Shown here: piece after piece, positions 44,892 through 53,989 of the stretch | Numbering within the stretch: position 1 is the stretch's first letter | How the letters are laid out: the number at the start of each line of letters is the position of its first letter | From: Thermoflavimicrobium dichotomicum | Lineage (GTDB): Bacteria > Bacillota > Bacilli > Thermoactinomycetales > Thermoactinomycetaceae | Assembly: GCF_900114055.1 (NCBI RefSeq) | Contig: NZ_FORR01000016.1 | Coordinates: 21,284-85,283 of the forward strand | Direction: 5' to 3' | DNA: 64,000 nt | Program-made: the position numbers and the translations under genes | Notes under the pieces: generated by a model | Told to the model about the DNA's origin: nothing | Database searches by the model: none | The model's input: the letters and a program-made list of their open reading frames with translations, nothing else

Positions 44892-45063
44892 AATACGCCT
44901 CTGAACGGTGATCAGCTTCCCGTTCGGGGTAGGACACAAATTGTATGGTAAATGGGAACCAACGTCGCGAAAGCACTCACTCAGAGTCGCAGTAGGAATA
45001 AACGCTAAATGGAGGTTATTACCTAAAAAAGAAATGAAATTAATAGACCAGATAAATATAGAG

Positions 45064-45095
45064 AAAAACGACTTGGTTATCCTCAAGTCGTTTTT
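45064..45095 (+). terminator. Terminator downstream of the YezG region
   Basis: AAAAACGACTTG / CAAGTCGTTTTT, 12 perfect pairs with an eight-base loop. It ends a transcript that would include 44892-45060, supporting a former longer gene there. Confidence 0.85.
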
Positions 45096-45150
45096 AATAT
45101 GTCTATAAGCTATTGCAGTTGTTTACAACCGATTTTAAATTGGATGTTAG

Positions 45151-45954
45151 TTATTGCAGGCTTTGAGCATTCAGGTGCTGCTCAAACATGTCAATAATCG
45201 TTAGAAATCTTTCAGCTTCACGGAAAACATGATCGGCTAACAGAGGATGAATGATACTCTTAATCCGGCAGGCTTCAATTAATTCGCGTGCTGTTTTTTT
45301 GAAGTCCCGCAAGGATTTTACCGAAACCCTGTTTTGATCAAGGAATTGGTTAAGCAAGGGGACTGTCTGGGATTGAGGGCGCATGGAATCCAAATCTCTC
45401 GCTTGAAATAGTAATTGGTCAAAATCATGGCTAAAGTTTCGTGCCTGGTCCACCAGTTTTCGTTCAGATGGATCAAGTAAATGGCCGATAAATTTGGCAT
45501 GATCAGCCATAATGCGCAAGAAAAACACATTTTCATCAATAATGGCGTCAGGCAGGGGTTCTAACGTTCCGGTATTCAGTTCTCTTAGTCGATTTCTGAA
45601 ATAATTGGCTTCCCTGCTTACATGGTCAATCAATAAAGGAAAATTATTTTGCCCCGGGAGTTTACAACGTAAAACCAAATCCAATATCTTTCTCTTAAAT
45701 GCCCAAATACCTGAAACTGCGTTGTAAACCCTTTCATTAAAACGTGTGATTTTCCTGGGATCTGTGTCCAATGAGTAGTCATGTGATTTGTTTTCGATCT
45801 CTTCGAATAGAGCATAAAAATAATTGGCTTCCTGAATTAATTGAGTGTCTTCACATCGGAAGCCCAATTTCAGAAAGAGGGAATGTTCCTTCATGATACG
45901 GGACCAAAAACGAATTTCGTCTAAAGAACGAGCTACAAAGGGATCTGGCATCAT
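45151..45954 (-). CDS. DUF2935 helical-bundle protein
   Basis: A 267-residue protein made of two related four-helix bundles of the DUF2935 family: the first begins DEIRFWSRIMKEHSLFLKLG, the second IIDENVFFLRIMADHAKFIG. The repeated FW/FLRIMxxHxxF pattern with conserved His, Glu and Asp recalls metal-binding or ferritin-like bundles, but no metal or function has been shown for the family as far as I know. Found mainly in spore-forming Bacillota. No signal peptide. AGGTGAGATG precedes the start. Monocistronic. Confidence 0.85.
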   Translation of the reverse strand: MMPDPFVARSLDEIRFWSRIMKEHSLFLKLGFRCEDTQLIQEANYFYALFEEIENKSHDYSLDTDPRKITRFNERVYNAVSGIWAFKRKILDLVLRCKLPGQNNFPLLIDHVSREANYFRNRLRELNTGTLEPLPDAIIDENVFFLRIMADHAKFIGHLLDPSERKLVDQARNFSHDFDQLLFQARDLDSMRPQSQTVPLLNQFLDQNRVSVKSLRDFKKTARELIEACRIKSIIHPLLADHVFREAERFLTIIDMFEQHLNAQSLQ

Positions 45955-46265
45955 CTCACCTCACATTTATCTGATGATTTAATATATGCGCCCATTTCCG
46001 CAGATAGAAAAATATCCTGAAAGTTGTATGTTTCTTTAGGTGGAGGGGCGTTGACAGAATAGATGGATAAAAGCGCAAATGAAAAGCCGGGAACAAAAGC
46101 TCCCGACTTAATCTAACATATCATTGGTTGATTCATTGATCTGGTCAAAGAACTAGGGTGCATTTATTTCTTTGTTAGTTCCTCTTTAACTTGGATATAG
46201 AAGATCATTCATTCTCCATTCATCAGATATTGACATCTCACATGATTTTTTTGATTCTCTAGAGA

Positions 46266-46308
46266 CATAAAAAAGCACATGAGCTCTTCCCTGTGAGAAC
46301 CCATGTGC
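46266..46308 (-). terminator. Terminator of the YitT-type gene
   Basis: On the minus strand GCACATG pairs with CATGTGC around a partly paired 20-base loop, followed by TTTTTTATG. Confidence 0.8.
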
Positions 46309-46320
46309 CTGTATCATCCG

Positions 46321-46944
46321 TTATTGGGCCAATTTGGCAGGTGTCCATGTTCTTTCCCCAGAGTGGTAGGTCCATGTAATCATTTTCCCGGAAATAGTGA
46401 TGGCAATGATGGTATACATCACTTTGGAAAGAGGAAGAAACCATAGAGAAAGAGCTAAAACGATGAAATCAGAGATGATAAAAAACGTGCCGACTTCCAG
46501 CCCGAAATGTTTATGAATATAGAGGGCTAAAATTTCTTCTCCTCCAGCTGCTGCTCCATAACGGAGAACAAGGCCGGAAGCAAAACCGGTTAAGATCCCT
46601 GAGAGAATGGAACCTAAAAGCATCATCTCGCTAAAATCCCATCTAAGAGGTGAGAAACGTTCGCATAAATCATAGAAGATTGAAAACATGGTGGCAGCAA
46701 AAACTGAATAAATCAGGAATTTGGCTCCTCTTTCCTTAAAACCGATGATAAAAAGCGGAAAGTCCAGGATAAACATGGTCAACGCTGGGGAAGTACCGAA
46801 TACATACTTGACAAGTAAAGCAAGACCGACAAAGCCACCTTCAGCCAGGGAATTCTGGTAGTTGATATGGTAATACGTAAATGCTTCCAAAAACAGTCCG
46901 AACAAAATCATGAAAATCCTTTTATACTCACCTTTATCCAACAT
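46321..46944 (-). CDS. YitT-family membrane protein (DUF161)
   Basis: A 207-residue integral membrane protein with about five or six helices, of the YitT/DUF161 group: FLEAFTYYHINYQNSLAEGG, the GSILSGILTGFASGLVLRYG segment and AAGGEEILALYIHKHFGLEV. The usual C-terminal DUF2179 cytoplasmic domain is absent. Function is unknown for most members. The ATG at 46944 follows GAGAGGA; the longer frame to 46980 runs into the last leader hairpin. The unusual 300-base structured leader suggests control at the RNA level. Confidence 0.85.
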   Translation of the reverse strand: MLDKGEYKRIFMILFGLFLEAFTYYHINYQNSLAEGGFVGLALLVKYVFGTSPALTMFILDFPLFIIGFKERGAKFLIYSVFAATMFSIFYDLCERFSPLRWDFSEMMLLGSILSGILTGFASGLVLRYGAAAGGEEILALYIHKHFGLEVGTFFIISDFIVLALSLWFLPLSKVMYTIIAITISGKMITWTYHSGERTWTPAKLAQ

Positions 46945-46956
46945 AGGAATCCTCTC

Positions 46957-47257
46957 TTCGTAGTTAAGTTGTTGACCCAACTAACTACGAAAAGGATCCT
47001 ATCCGTATTGTCATCCATATCTATCCTCTTTCGTAGTTAGTTGTGATGCTTAAGAGTCAGCAATTGGACAACTAACTACGAAGCTAGGTGTAAGAAAGAT
47101 CATGCCGTTTCCATATAAAATGTGGAAACATGTTATCCGTATCCTTTCTTCGAAATGAAATGAGATAAGATGGACCCATCATTTCGAAGCTAGGTATACG
47201 ACAGATCTTGACGTTTCCAGATTGACTGAGGAAACATGAATTATCCTGATCCCTTCT
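46957..47257 (-). promoter_or_regulatory. Tandem structured-RNA-like leader of the YitT gene
   Basis: Two about 68-base units (47083-47150 and 47189-47257, 106 bases apart) share GCTAGGT, AGATC, GTTTCC...GGAAACATG and TTATCC-GATCC blocks on the plus strand, with only the hairpin loops differing. They are separated and followed by long hairpins: CTTCGAAATGA / TCATTTCGAAG (47148-47189), a perfect 15-bp TTCGTAGTTAGTTGT stem (47030-47082) and a near-identical stem (46957-46991) that ends just before the gene's SD. The arms of the last two hairpins are interchangeable, so alternative pairings are possible. Strand chosen because the array leads directly into the minus-strand gene. Confidence 0.5.
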
Positions 47258-47570
47258 GGAAAAAATATATACTATTTCCTATATTATAACATGAAATTCC
47301 ATATTAATAAAGATGATTATTTCCAGTTCGAATTTCTGCATGCTTGATGAAAATTTAGCTCATCCATTACATAACTATTGTCTATTTTTTAAAAATATTT
47401 GATAATGGATGAAGGGAAAGAGCATTAATTAAAAGGATCTTCAGATGATGAAAGAAAGGGGAGTGATATTAAAAATGAAGCTTTGCCAGCGGCTGTTGAA
47501 ATAATATTTTATAAAAGATAAATATATATTGATATATTATTTCAGATTGATTATAATTAGACTCAAGTCG

Positions 47571-47604
47571 GAAGATGTAGCTTTTACTCCATCTTCATAT
47601 GGAG
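47571..47604 (+). promoter_or_regulatory. murQ: Mutually exclusive hairpins at the murQ ribosome site
   Basis: GAAGATG (47571) can pair with CATCTTC (47590-47596), or CTCCAT (47587-47592) can pair with ATGGAG (47599-47604), which contains the SD. The two share 47590-47592, so only one can form; the second would hide the ribosome site. Upstream, 47290-47570 is very AT-rich promoter DNA. Confidence 0.4.
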
Positions 47605-47613
47605 GCGTTTTCA

Positions 47614-48516
47614 TTGATCAGAGAAGAACTAGCCAGGTTAACCACTGAAACACGGAATCAGCGAACGATGCAGATTGACCGAATGTCTACGGGAGAAATC
47701 TTGCGCTTGATGAATGAAGAGGATCAGAAAGTTGCCTTATCCGTCAAAGAAGTCTTACCTGATATTGAAAAAGTGGTGGATTGGACTGTTCAGGCTTTAA
47801 AGCGGGGCGGCCGCATTATCTATGTTGGAGCTGGCACAAGTGGCCGGTTGGGAGTGTTGGATGCGGTTGAATGTCCACCAACTTTCAGTACACCCCCTGA
47901 AATGGTCGTTGGACTTATTGCGGGCGGCGAACGTGCTTTTGTAAAGGCGGTTGAAGGTGCTGAAGATGATCCCTCTCTGGGAGAGAAAGATTTACGTGAC
48001 ATTCATCTTTCTCCAGATGATGTGGTGATTGGAATTGCAGCCAGTGGGCGTACGCCCTATGTAATCGGAGCATTGCAATATGCCAGAAAAGTCGGGGCTA
48101 AAGCGGTTGCTTTAACTGCCAACAAACAAGCACGGCTGAGTCAATTTGCTGATCTCGCCATTGAGGTCGACGTTGGTCCTGAAGTGATAACCGGTTCCAC
48201 CCGTCTCAAGGCTGGCACTGCCCATAAAATGATTCTCAACATGATTTCTACCACCACCATGATTCGGATTGGTAAGGTGTACGAAAACCTGATGGTGGAT
48301 GTTTCCATTAGCAATGAAAAGTTAAAAGATCGCGCAATACGCATTATTCAGACAGTTACGCAAGTCGACACTGAAACAGCGCTACGTGTGCTGGAGCAAG
48401 CGAATCATGAAGTCAAAACGGCGATTGTCATGATCAAGACAGAGTCTTCTTATGAAAAAGCAAAAAAGCGTTTGGATCTTGCTGATGGAAATGTTCGAAA
48501 AGCGATTGAGGGTTAA
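47614..48516 (+). CDS. murQ: N-acetylmuramic acid 6-phosphate etherase
   Basis: A 300-residue SIS-fold enzyme that splits D-lactate from MurNAc-6-phosphate, giving GlcNAc-6-phosphate. Signatures are [16 protein letters not shown] at the start, the SIS core [20 protein letters not shown], the [13 protein letters not shown] loop and [23 protein letters not shown] 47614 is used: the ATG at 47599 overlaps the GGAGG that lies eight bases before this TTG. First gene of a four-gene MurNAc/muropeptide recycling operon with murR 12 bases downstream. Confidence 0.95.
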   Translation: MIREELARLTTETRNQRTMQIDRMSTGEILRLMNEEDQKVALSVKEVLPDIEKVVDWTVQALKRGGRIIYVGAGTSGRLGVLDAVECPPTFSTPPEMVVGLIAGGERAFVKAVEGAEDDPSLGEKDLRDIHLSPDDVVIGIAASGRTPYVIGALQYARKVGAKAVALTANKQARLSQFADLAIEVDVGPEVITGSTRLKAGTAHKMILNMISTTTMIRIGKVYENLMVDVSISNEKLKDRAIRIIQTVTQVDTETALRVLEQANHEVKTAIVMIKTESSYEKAKKRLDLADGNVRKAIEG

Positions 48517-48528
48517 AGGAGGATCGGC

Positions 48529-49383
48529 ATGACCTCTGGTGTGTTACAGCGAATCGAATCCATACTCAGCCATTTACCAAGTTCCGAACAGAAAATTGCT
48601 CAATATATTCTGGACCATCCAAATGAAGTCATCCATTTGACCGCAGCTCAGATCGGGCAGGTAACACAAACCAGTGGTGCTGCCGTTGTTCGATTATGCA
48701 AATCACTGAAGCTGAATGGACTGCAAGATTTAAAAATGCGGTTAGCCGGGGATCTGGTGAAGCCAGTCAAGAGTGGCTATCGAGATGTAGATCTGAAGGA
48801 ACCGGTTGAATCCATTATCTCCAAAGTTACCGATAACCATATCCAGTGTTTGAAAGATACAATGGAGATACTGGATGTCGATGCACTGAAAAAAGCAGTC
48901 ACCTATTTGCTTGAGGCAAAATCAATCTACCTGTTTGGTATCGGAGCATCTGGCATTATTGCTCAAGATGCTCAACACAAATTTTTACGTGTGAACAAAA
49001 ATGCAACCGCTTTCAGTGATGTACATGTCAACGCCATGATACTGGCCAATGCTCTTCCGACAGATGTATTTTTTGCGATTTCTTATTCCGGAGAAACAAA
49101 AGAAGTGGTGGATTTAATCGCATTGGCCAAGAAATATGGATTGCGCACAATCAGCCTGTCAAAGTTTGGGCATCATGCAGTCGATGAATACTCCGATGTG
49201 TCACTGAAAATATCGAGCTCCTATGAAGCGAAACTGAGAAGTGCAGCCACTGTGTCTCGGCTTGCTCAACTCTATGTCATCGATATTCTCTTTTTAAGCA
49301 TGGCCTCTCAAGAATATGAAAAAACCATGCAATATATTGATTCCACTCGACAGGCGATCCAAATGATCAAAGATCATAGATAG
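48529..49383 (+). CDS. murR: MurR/RpiR-family transcriptional regulator
   Basis: A 284-residue regulator with an N-terminal HTH of the RpiR type (IAQYILDHPNEVIHLTAAQI, TSGAAVVRLCKSLKLNGLQD) and a C-terminal SIS domain (about 130-260, IYLFGIGASGIIAQDAQHKF) that binds phosphosugars. MurR represses MurNAc genes until MurNAc-6-phosphate is present. AAAGGAGG precedes the ATG. Lying within the operon, it probably gives autoregulation. Confidence 0.93.
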   Translation: MTSGVLQRIESILSHLPSSEQKIAQYILDHPNEVIHLTAAQIGQVTQTSGAAVVRLCKSLKLNGLQDLKMRLAGDLVKPVKSGYRDVDLKEPVESIISKVTDNHIQCLKDTMEILDVDALKKAVTYLLEAKSIYLFGIGASGIIAQDAQHKFLRVNKNATAFSDVHVNAMILANALPTDVFFAISYSGETKEVVDLIALAKKYGLRTISLSKFGHHAVDEYSDVSLKISSSYEAKLRSAATVSRLAQLYVIDILFLSMASQEYEKTMQYIDSTRQAIQMIKDHR

Positions 49384-49401
49384 AGAAGTGGGGGAGAAGC
49401 T

Positions 49402-50763
49402 ATGTCAAATGAATTCAAACAACTGGCATCGGCCATATTGGAAAAATTGGGCGGTTCGGACAATGTTCAGACATTTACTCATTGTATGACACGGTTGCGT
49501 GTAACGGCAAAAGATCCATCTAAAGTGGATAAAAAAGGGCTTGAAAAGGTTGAAGGCGTTTTAGGGCTTGTTGAGGCGGATACACTGCAGATTATTATAG
49601 GACCTGGAAAAGTGAATAAAGTATCTGAGGAATTTGGGAAATTACTTAAAGATAAGAAAGATATGAACCTGAAAGAAATAGCGAAACAACATAAAGAAGA
49701 GGCACGTGCCAAACATGGAACACCGTTTAATCGTTTGTTAAAGAAAATTGCCAGCATTTTTATCCCCTTGATTCCTGCGCTGATTGCATCAGGACTTATT
49801 ACAGGTATTACGAAAGCGGTTATTCAAGCAGGATGGTTATCGGATAAAACGACATTGGCACAAGTGCTTAACCTCATTGGTAGCGGTTTCTTTGCCTACT
49901 TGGCCGTATTTGTGGGAATCAATGCAGCCAAAGAATTTGGTGGATCTCCTGCTTTGGGTGGATTGGCCGGGATCTTGATTATTAACCCTGCCATGGAGAA
50001 GGTAACCCTTTTTGGTGAAACTTTAGTGCCAGGGCGTGGAGGTTTGATCGGGGTATTGATAGCAGCCATTTTTATTGCTTATATGGAACGAACCATTCGT
50101 AAGTTCATGCCAGCTTCTGTAGATATTATCTTTACTCCAACGATTGCATTACTCATTACCGGTGTACTGACTTATCTAGTCTTTATGCCGATTGGTAGCT
50201 GGATTTCTAATGGCATTACCAAAGGATTACTGGCCATTCTGGATATCGGCGGAGCTGTTGCCGGATTTATTTTGGGAGGTTTATTCCTGCCACTGGTTGT
50301 GACTGGATTGCATCAAGGATTGACCCCAGTACATCTGGAGTTAATTAATAAAATAGGAGATGATCCGTTACTGCCGATTCTGGCGATGGGGGGAGCTGGA
50401 CAGGTTGGTGCGGCGTTTGCCATTTATGTAAAAACAAAGAAAAAACGCCTGAAACGTGCAATTGGCGGAGCTTTGCCAGCAGGTATGCTCGGGATTGGGG
50501 AACCATTGATTTTTGGTGTGACTCTGCCGCTGGGTCGTCCATTCCTTACAGCCTGTTTGGGAGCTGGAGTAGGTGGAGCATTTCAGGCGATCTTTAAAGT
50601 TGCAACGGTTGCGATTGGTGTGTCTGGATTGCCACTGACATTCCTGGTTCACGCCCATCAGATTTTCCTGTACTTGCTGGGAGTACTGATTGCTTATATT
50701 GCTGGATTTATTTTCACTTATTTGTTTGGCTTTGATGATAAGATGGCGAGTGAATTTGAATGA
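49402..50763 (+). CDS. murP: PTS MurNAc-specific EIIBC component
   Basis: A 453-residue phosphotransferase permease. The EIIB domain (residues 5-85) has the phosphorylated Cys in FTHCMTRLRVTAKD; the EIIC domain (about 110-450) has ten hydrophobic helices with FIPLIPALIASGLITGITKA and GLHQGLTPVHLELINKIGDD. It takes up MurNAc (or MurNAc-GlcNAc in Gram-positives) and phosphorylates it. No EIIA domain is present, so a glucose-type EIIA encoded elsewhere is needed. GGGGGAG lies before the ATG. The stop overlaps the mupG start (ATGA). Confidence 0.93.
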   Translation: MSNEFKQLASAILEKLGGSDNVQTFTHCMTRLRVTAKDPSKVDKKGLEKVEGVLGLVEADTLQIIIGPGKVNKVSEEFGKLLKDKKDMNLKEIAKQHKEEARAKHGTPFNRLLKKIASIFIPLIPALIASGLITGITKAVIQAGWLSDKTTLAQVLNLIGSGFFAYLAVFVGINAAKEFGGSPALGGLAGILIINPAMEKVTLFGETLVPGRGGLIGVLIAAIFIAYMERTIRKFMPASVDIIFTPTIALLITGVLTYLVFMPIGSWISNGITKGLLAILDIGGAVAGFILGGLFLPLVVTGLHQGLTPVHLELINKIGDDPLLPILAMGGAGQVGAAFAIYVKTKKKRLKRAIGGALPAGMLGIGEPLIFGVTLPLGRPFLTACLGAGVGGAFQAIFKVATVAIGVSGLPLTFLVHAHQIFLYLLGVLIAYIAGFIFTYLFGFDDKMASEFE

Positions 50764-51776
50764 TCGGCGTTTCGGTATATTTAAACGATCCACATGCGAT
50801 TGAAAGATTGCAGGAAGCGAAACGAATGGGAGCGAAGAAAGTTTTTACCTCTCTTCATATCCCTGAGGAACATGGAGATCTGGCAGCAAATGCGAAGAAA
50901 ATCATGCAAGCAGCCAAAGAATTGGACATGCCTGTGTATGCTGACGTATCACGCTATACGCCCAAACATTTAAATCTCTCTTCCATTGGTGATCTAAGAG
51001 AGCTTGGTGTTGAGGGACTTCGACTGGATGACTTTTTTTCTCCTCAGGAAATGATCGAGCTTTCACACCAGTTTCATATTGCCATCAATGCCAGCATTGT
51101 GTTTGAAGATACGGTTCGACATCTATTGGAGGATGGACTCTCGCCCGAGCGCCTGATTGCCTGGCATAATTTCTATCCAAGAAAAGAGACAGGTTTGTGC
51201 CGGGAATTTTTCAGGCGGCAAAATCAGATGTTTGAAAAATATGGAATACCCGTCGCTGCCTATATCCCAGGAGTGAAAGAGAAACGTGGGCCGTTGTTTG
51301 CCGGGCTACCCACCCTGGAGGATCATCGGGAAATCCATCCTTTTGTAGCCGCATTGGAATTGTGGGAAATGGGTGTTCAGGAGATCTATATTAGTGATCC
51401 GGGATTTGGAGAGCTGTTATCAGAGTTGGTTGAATACGAAGAAAGTCAAGCCATGCCGATTCGATTTACTTCTGAGACATTTGCTGGTGGGGAATTTATG
51501 CCACGCCCTGACTTTGCTCGTGATCTCATTCGATTGATGGATACACGGACAAGAACGGCTGTGGAACCTCACAATACGGTGGATCGTCCAATAGGAACCA
51601 TCGGCCAGGATAATTGTGGTTATGGCAGGTACCAAGGAGAAATTCATATTGCGAAACGGGATCTGCCAGCCGATGAGCGAGTGAATGTGATTGGACAGGT
51701 TATCAAGGAAGATATGGATCGACTGGCTTACTTAAAGCCACTGCAAAAGATTCGATTGATTCGAGTGAAAAAATAG
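50760..51776 (+). CDS. mupG: 6-phospho-N-acetylmuramidase MupG (DUF871)
   Basis: A 338-residue TIM-barrel protein of the DUF871/MupG family. In Staphylococcus aureus MupG cleaves MurNAc-6P-GlcNAc, formed by the PTS, into MurNAc-6P and GlcNAc. Typical parts are [38 protein letters not shown] and the C-terminal [20 protein letters not shown]. The ATG overlaps the murP stop by four bases, indicating coupled translation. A terminator follows at once. The order here, murQ-murR-murP-mupG, completes uptake, disaccharide cleavage and lactate removal. Confidence 0.92.
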   Translation: MIGVSVYLNDPHAIERLQEAKRMGAKKVFTSLHIPEEHGDLAANAKKIMQAAKELDMPVYADVSRYTPKHLNLSSIGDLRELGVEGLRLDDFFSPQEMIELSHQFHIAINASIVFEDTVRHLLEDGLSPERLIAWHNFYPRKETGLCREFFRRQNQMFEKYGIPVAAYIPGVKEKRGPLFAGLPTLEDHREIHPFVAALELWEMGVQEIYISDPGFGELLSELVEYEESQAMPIRFTSETFAGGEFMPRPDFARDLIRLMDTRTRTAVEPHNTVDRPIGTIGQDNCGYGRYQGEIHIAKRDLPADERVNVIGQVIKEDMDRLAYLKPLQKIRLIRVKK

Positions 51777-51784
51777 GATGGCTG

Positions 51785-51819
51785 AAAAGAGCTTCTGTAT
51801 AGATTCAGAAGCTCTTTTT
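51785..51819 (+). terminator. Terminator of the mur operon
   Basis: AAAAGAGCTTCTG / CAGAAGCTCTTTT, 13 perfect pairs with an eight-base loop and a T-rich tail. Confidence 0.9.
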
Positions 51820-51834
51820 ATATCTTTGCGAGCG

Positions 51835-52302
51835 AGAAAACCCCTTAGTTTAAAAGGGGGAAGCAACTGGAACAGAGCACGGATTAAGGTTGCAAGAATC
51901 CATAAAAAGATCGTCAATGCAAGACATGACTTTCTACATAAGCTGTCAACCAAATTGATTCACGAAAACCAAGTGATCTGTTTGGAAGACTTGCAAGTCA
52001 AAAATATGGTGAAAAATCACAAACTGGCTAAATCAATCACAGATGCATCGTGGTCTGAGTTTGTAGCCATGCTGGAGTATAAGGCGAAATGGTTTGGAAG
52101 AACCATTGTTAAAGTGGGCAAAGCATTCCCATCCAGCCAGCTATGCTCCAAATGTGGACATCGCTATAAAGAGGTAAAGAACCTCAATCTGAGAGAGTGG
52201 ACATGTCCTGAGTGCCAAACTCACCATGGTCGCGACATCAATGCATCCATCAATATCTTGCAAGAAGGTATAAGACTCATTGCCGATGGACTGTCGGTCT
52301 AA
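51835..52302 (+). pseudogene. tnpB: TnpB (IS200/IS605) C-terminal remnant
   Basis: About 155 residues of the roughly 370-400 of a TnpB nuclease: [20 protein letters not shown], the RuvC-II Glu in [13 protein letters not shown], the zinc knuckles CSKCGHRYK and [11 protein letters not shown], and the RuvC-III Asp in [12 protein letters not shown]. The N-terminal half, including RuvC-I Asp, is missing, and no RBS or start belongs to the fragment, which begins right after the mur terminator. It cannot cut DNA. No tnpA is present. Confidence 0.88.
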
Positions 52303-52374
52303 GCTTGGTCCATTTCTCTTCGGTAGAAGGGATTACCCAAGAATTCCCTGCGTTTACGCATGGGGAGTGGTCAA
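52303..52374 (+). mobile_element. Right end of the IS200/IS605-type element with RE hairpin
   Basis: After the tnpB stop, CCCTGCG TTTA CGCATGGG (52346-52364) forms the small hairpin typical of these elements' right ends, followed by GAGTGGTCAA where the element should stop. In intact elements the RNA from the tnpB 3' end to this point is the omega-RNA scaffold, and the next bases (from about 52375) are its guide. The scaffold may still be transcribed although its nuclease is dead. Confidence 0.6.
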
Positions 52375-52515
52375 GCTACAGCACATCAAGGAAATCGATA
52401 TGTGTTGAGGCTAAGATGCCAAGAGCCGCCTTGGAATAAAACCAAATGCAGGGCTCGTGGAGAAGTTTCTTGGTAAATCCACGGTTTCAGCCCAAAAGGA
52501 TATCGATAAAAATAG

Positions 52516-52542
52516 CCCGTATCACAATCAAAGTGGTACGGG
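52516..52542 (-). terminator. Hairpin terminator downstream of the 38-residue ORF
   Basis: CCCGTACCAC / GTGATACGGG on the minus strand (one G-T pair) with a seven-base loop and ATTTTTATC after it; it lies about 50 bases beyond the stop of the small ORF. On the plus strand it also has a T-rich tail. Confidence 0.65.
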
Positions 52543-52590
52543 TTCATCATTTTTATGTTAATTTTGGTTAAAGTGGAACTTGGTTGGGGA

Positions 52591-52707
52591 TTAGTCCTTT
52601 TGTGGAGAGCTATCATTAATATGGATACGTTTCTCCCGTGCTTCGGGATGGGTTCCTTCCTCCGTGACGACTTCTGTACCATCACAGTCACTCCGTAATG
52701 AACCCAT
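52591..52707 (-). CDS. Small 38-residue protein with a dead second copy at 9541-9639
   Basis: The peptide starts MGSLRSDCDGTEVVTEEGTH and ends in a polar stretch (REKRIHINDSSPQKD). The reading is supported because the copy at 9541-9639 keeps the same codons for DGTEVVTEEGTHPEA and RIHI while having lost its start and gained stops, and because a terminator follows. The only in-frame start is ATG 52707, with GAGGG directly before it, which is a poor spacing. I do not recognise the family. It lies between the TnpB relic and the sulfur genes. Confidence 0.5.
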   Translation of the reverse strand: MGSLRSDCDGTEVVTEEGTHPEAREKRIHINDSSPQKD

Positions 52708-52790
52708 CCCTCATCTTTAGTGATACATGTGTGTCACATCGTCCTATGACGTGACGTCAGCCGATGGATCGTTTACCTTGACCAAACGAA

Positions 52791-53921
52791 TCAAACATGA
52801 ACGGCACAACGGTTCGGACCGATTTCCATTTCACGTTGTTCATCATCTGTAGGGGCGATTTTTCCCATATTGGTTTGACGGATTTCCTGATAAGCATGGG
52901 GTTGTGGCGGAAGATTCTCCATTACCATTTTGCGGAATACCTGTTCATCTTCTACTTGCAGACTCGTGTTTTTCGTATACAGTTCACCCAGTTTGGCAAA
53001 TACACGTCCTTGATCATCCATTTCGCTGATCTTTCCAAAATGCGCTGGCAGAACAAGAAGCTCTGGTGAAAGCTGTTTATACAGTTGGTATAGGGTACGG
53101 CGCAAATCGCCAACCCAATCTTCGGCTTTTCCGGCTAAATCCGGTCTGCCGATGGAATCTACAAATAAAATGTCTCCAGACAGAAGATATTGATCATCGA
53201 CAATCAAGGATGTGCTTCCAATCGTATGTCCAGGAGAGTGCAGAGGCTGAATACGAATGCGAGTGTTTCCGACGAGAATGTCTTTCCCTTCCTCCAACGG
53301 CTCGTATGAGAAAGCCACTTCCGTCGCGTCTTTAGGTGGGAGATAATAGGTCCCTCCCAATTTTTCAGCTAATTTACGGCCGCCGGAAATATGGTCGGCA
53401 TGCAGATGGGTATCCATCAAATATTTAATGGTAAGTGCCTTTTCTTGAGCAAATTGCTCAAACGGATCCGTTATCCTTACAGCATCGATGATTGCTGCTT
53501 CTCCATTTGACTCAACCAGATAGGAAAGGCATCCTTTTCCGATACGGTTAAATTGATAAATGCTTCCGCCATTTTTCAGATTACCGATTTTGACTGGATA
53601 GAGGGTTTCACTCCACGCTCTCATTCCACCCTGGAGATAATACACCTGATCCACACCGGCTTCATGCAATTGCTCCGCTACAAATATGGAAGAGCCTTCT
53701 TTTGCACATACGACCAGTATGTCCCGTTCATCTTTGGGCAGTTTTTCTAGCGCCTGTTCCACACCGTCGATGAGATCAAAATAAGGAATATTGATGGATT
53801 CCACTTTTTTGCCTTCGATTCTCCAATTTCTGTAATCTTCTTCATTACGCACATCCAGGATAATAAGTTCTCCATGTATCACTTTTTCGGCAGCTTCTTT
53901 TGCTGTCATCATTTTTATCAT
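52791..53921 (-). CDS. Rhodanese-MBL fusion, persulfide dioxygenase/CstB-like
   Basis: A 376-residue fusion. Residues 1-105 are a rhodanese domain with active Cys in VVCAKEGSS; residues 115-350 form an ETHE1-like MBL domain with [48 protein letters not shown] and PAHFGK. Such proteins oxidise glutathione, CoA or bacillithiol persulfides to sulfite or thiosulfate, detoxifying sulfide. In most CstB-type fusions the MBL domain comes first; here the rhodanese is N-terminal. It ends in the unusual CAVHV. GGAGGT precedes the start. Next to a TusA-rhodanese gene and a rhodanese pseudogene, all on the same strand, so an operon is likely. Confidence 0.9.
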   Translation of the reverse strand: MIKMMTAKEAAEKVIHGELIILDVRNEEDYRNWRIEGKKVESINIPYFDLIDGVEQALEKLPKDERDILVVCAKEGSSIFVAEQLHEAGVDQVYYLQGGMRAWSETLYPVKIGNLKNGGSIYQFNRIGKGCLSYLVESNGEAAIIDAVRITDPFEQFAQEKALTIKYLMDTHLHADHISGGRKLAEKLGGTYYLPPKDATEVAFSYEPLEEGKDILVGNTRIRIQPLHSPGHTIGSTSLIVDDQYLLSGDILFVDSIGRPDLAGKAEDWVGDLRRTLYQLYKQLSPELLVLPAHFGKISEMDDQGRVFAKLGELYTKNTSLQVEDEQVFRKMVMENLPPQPHAYQEIRQTNMGKIAPTDDEQREMEIGPNRCAVHV

Positions 53922-53989
53922 GTGATCACAAACCTCCTGTTAATATGTAAGAGGTATATAATACAGGCTCGGGACAAAATTTAAACTTT

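Noticed and set aside
46957..47257. The hairpins as simple transcription terminators
   Set aside because: None has a T-run on either strand, and the unit repeats with conserved non-stem blocks, which terminators do not need.
52386..52691. 101-codon minus-strand ORF over the small-protein region
   Set aside because: Another frame of the same stretch is conserved between the two copies, and this one runs through the terminator hairpin.
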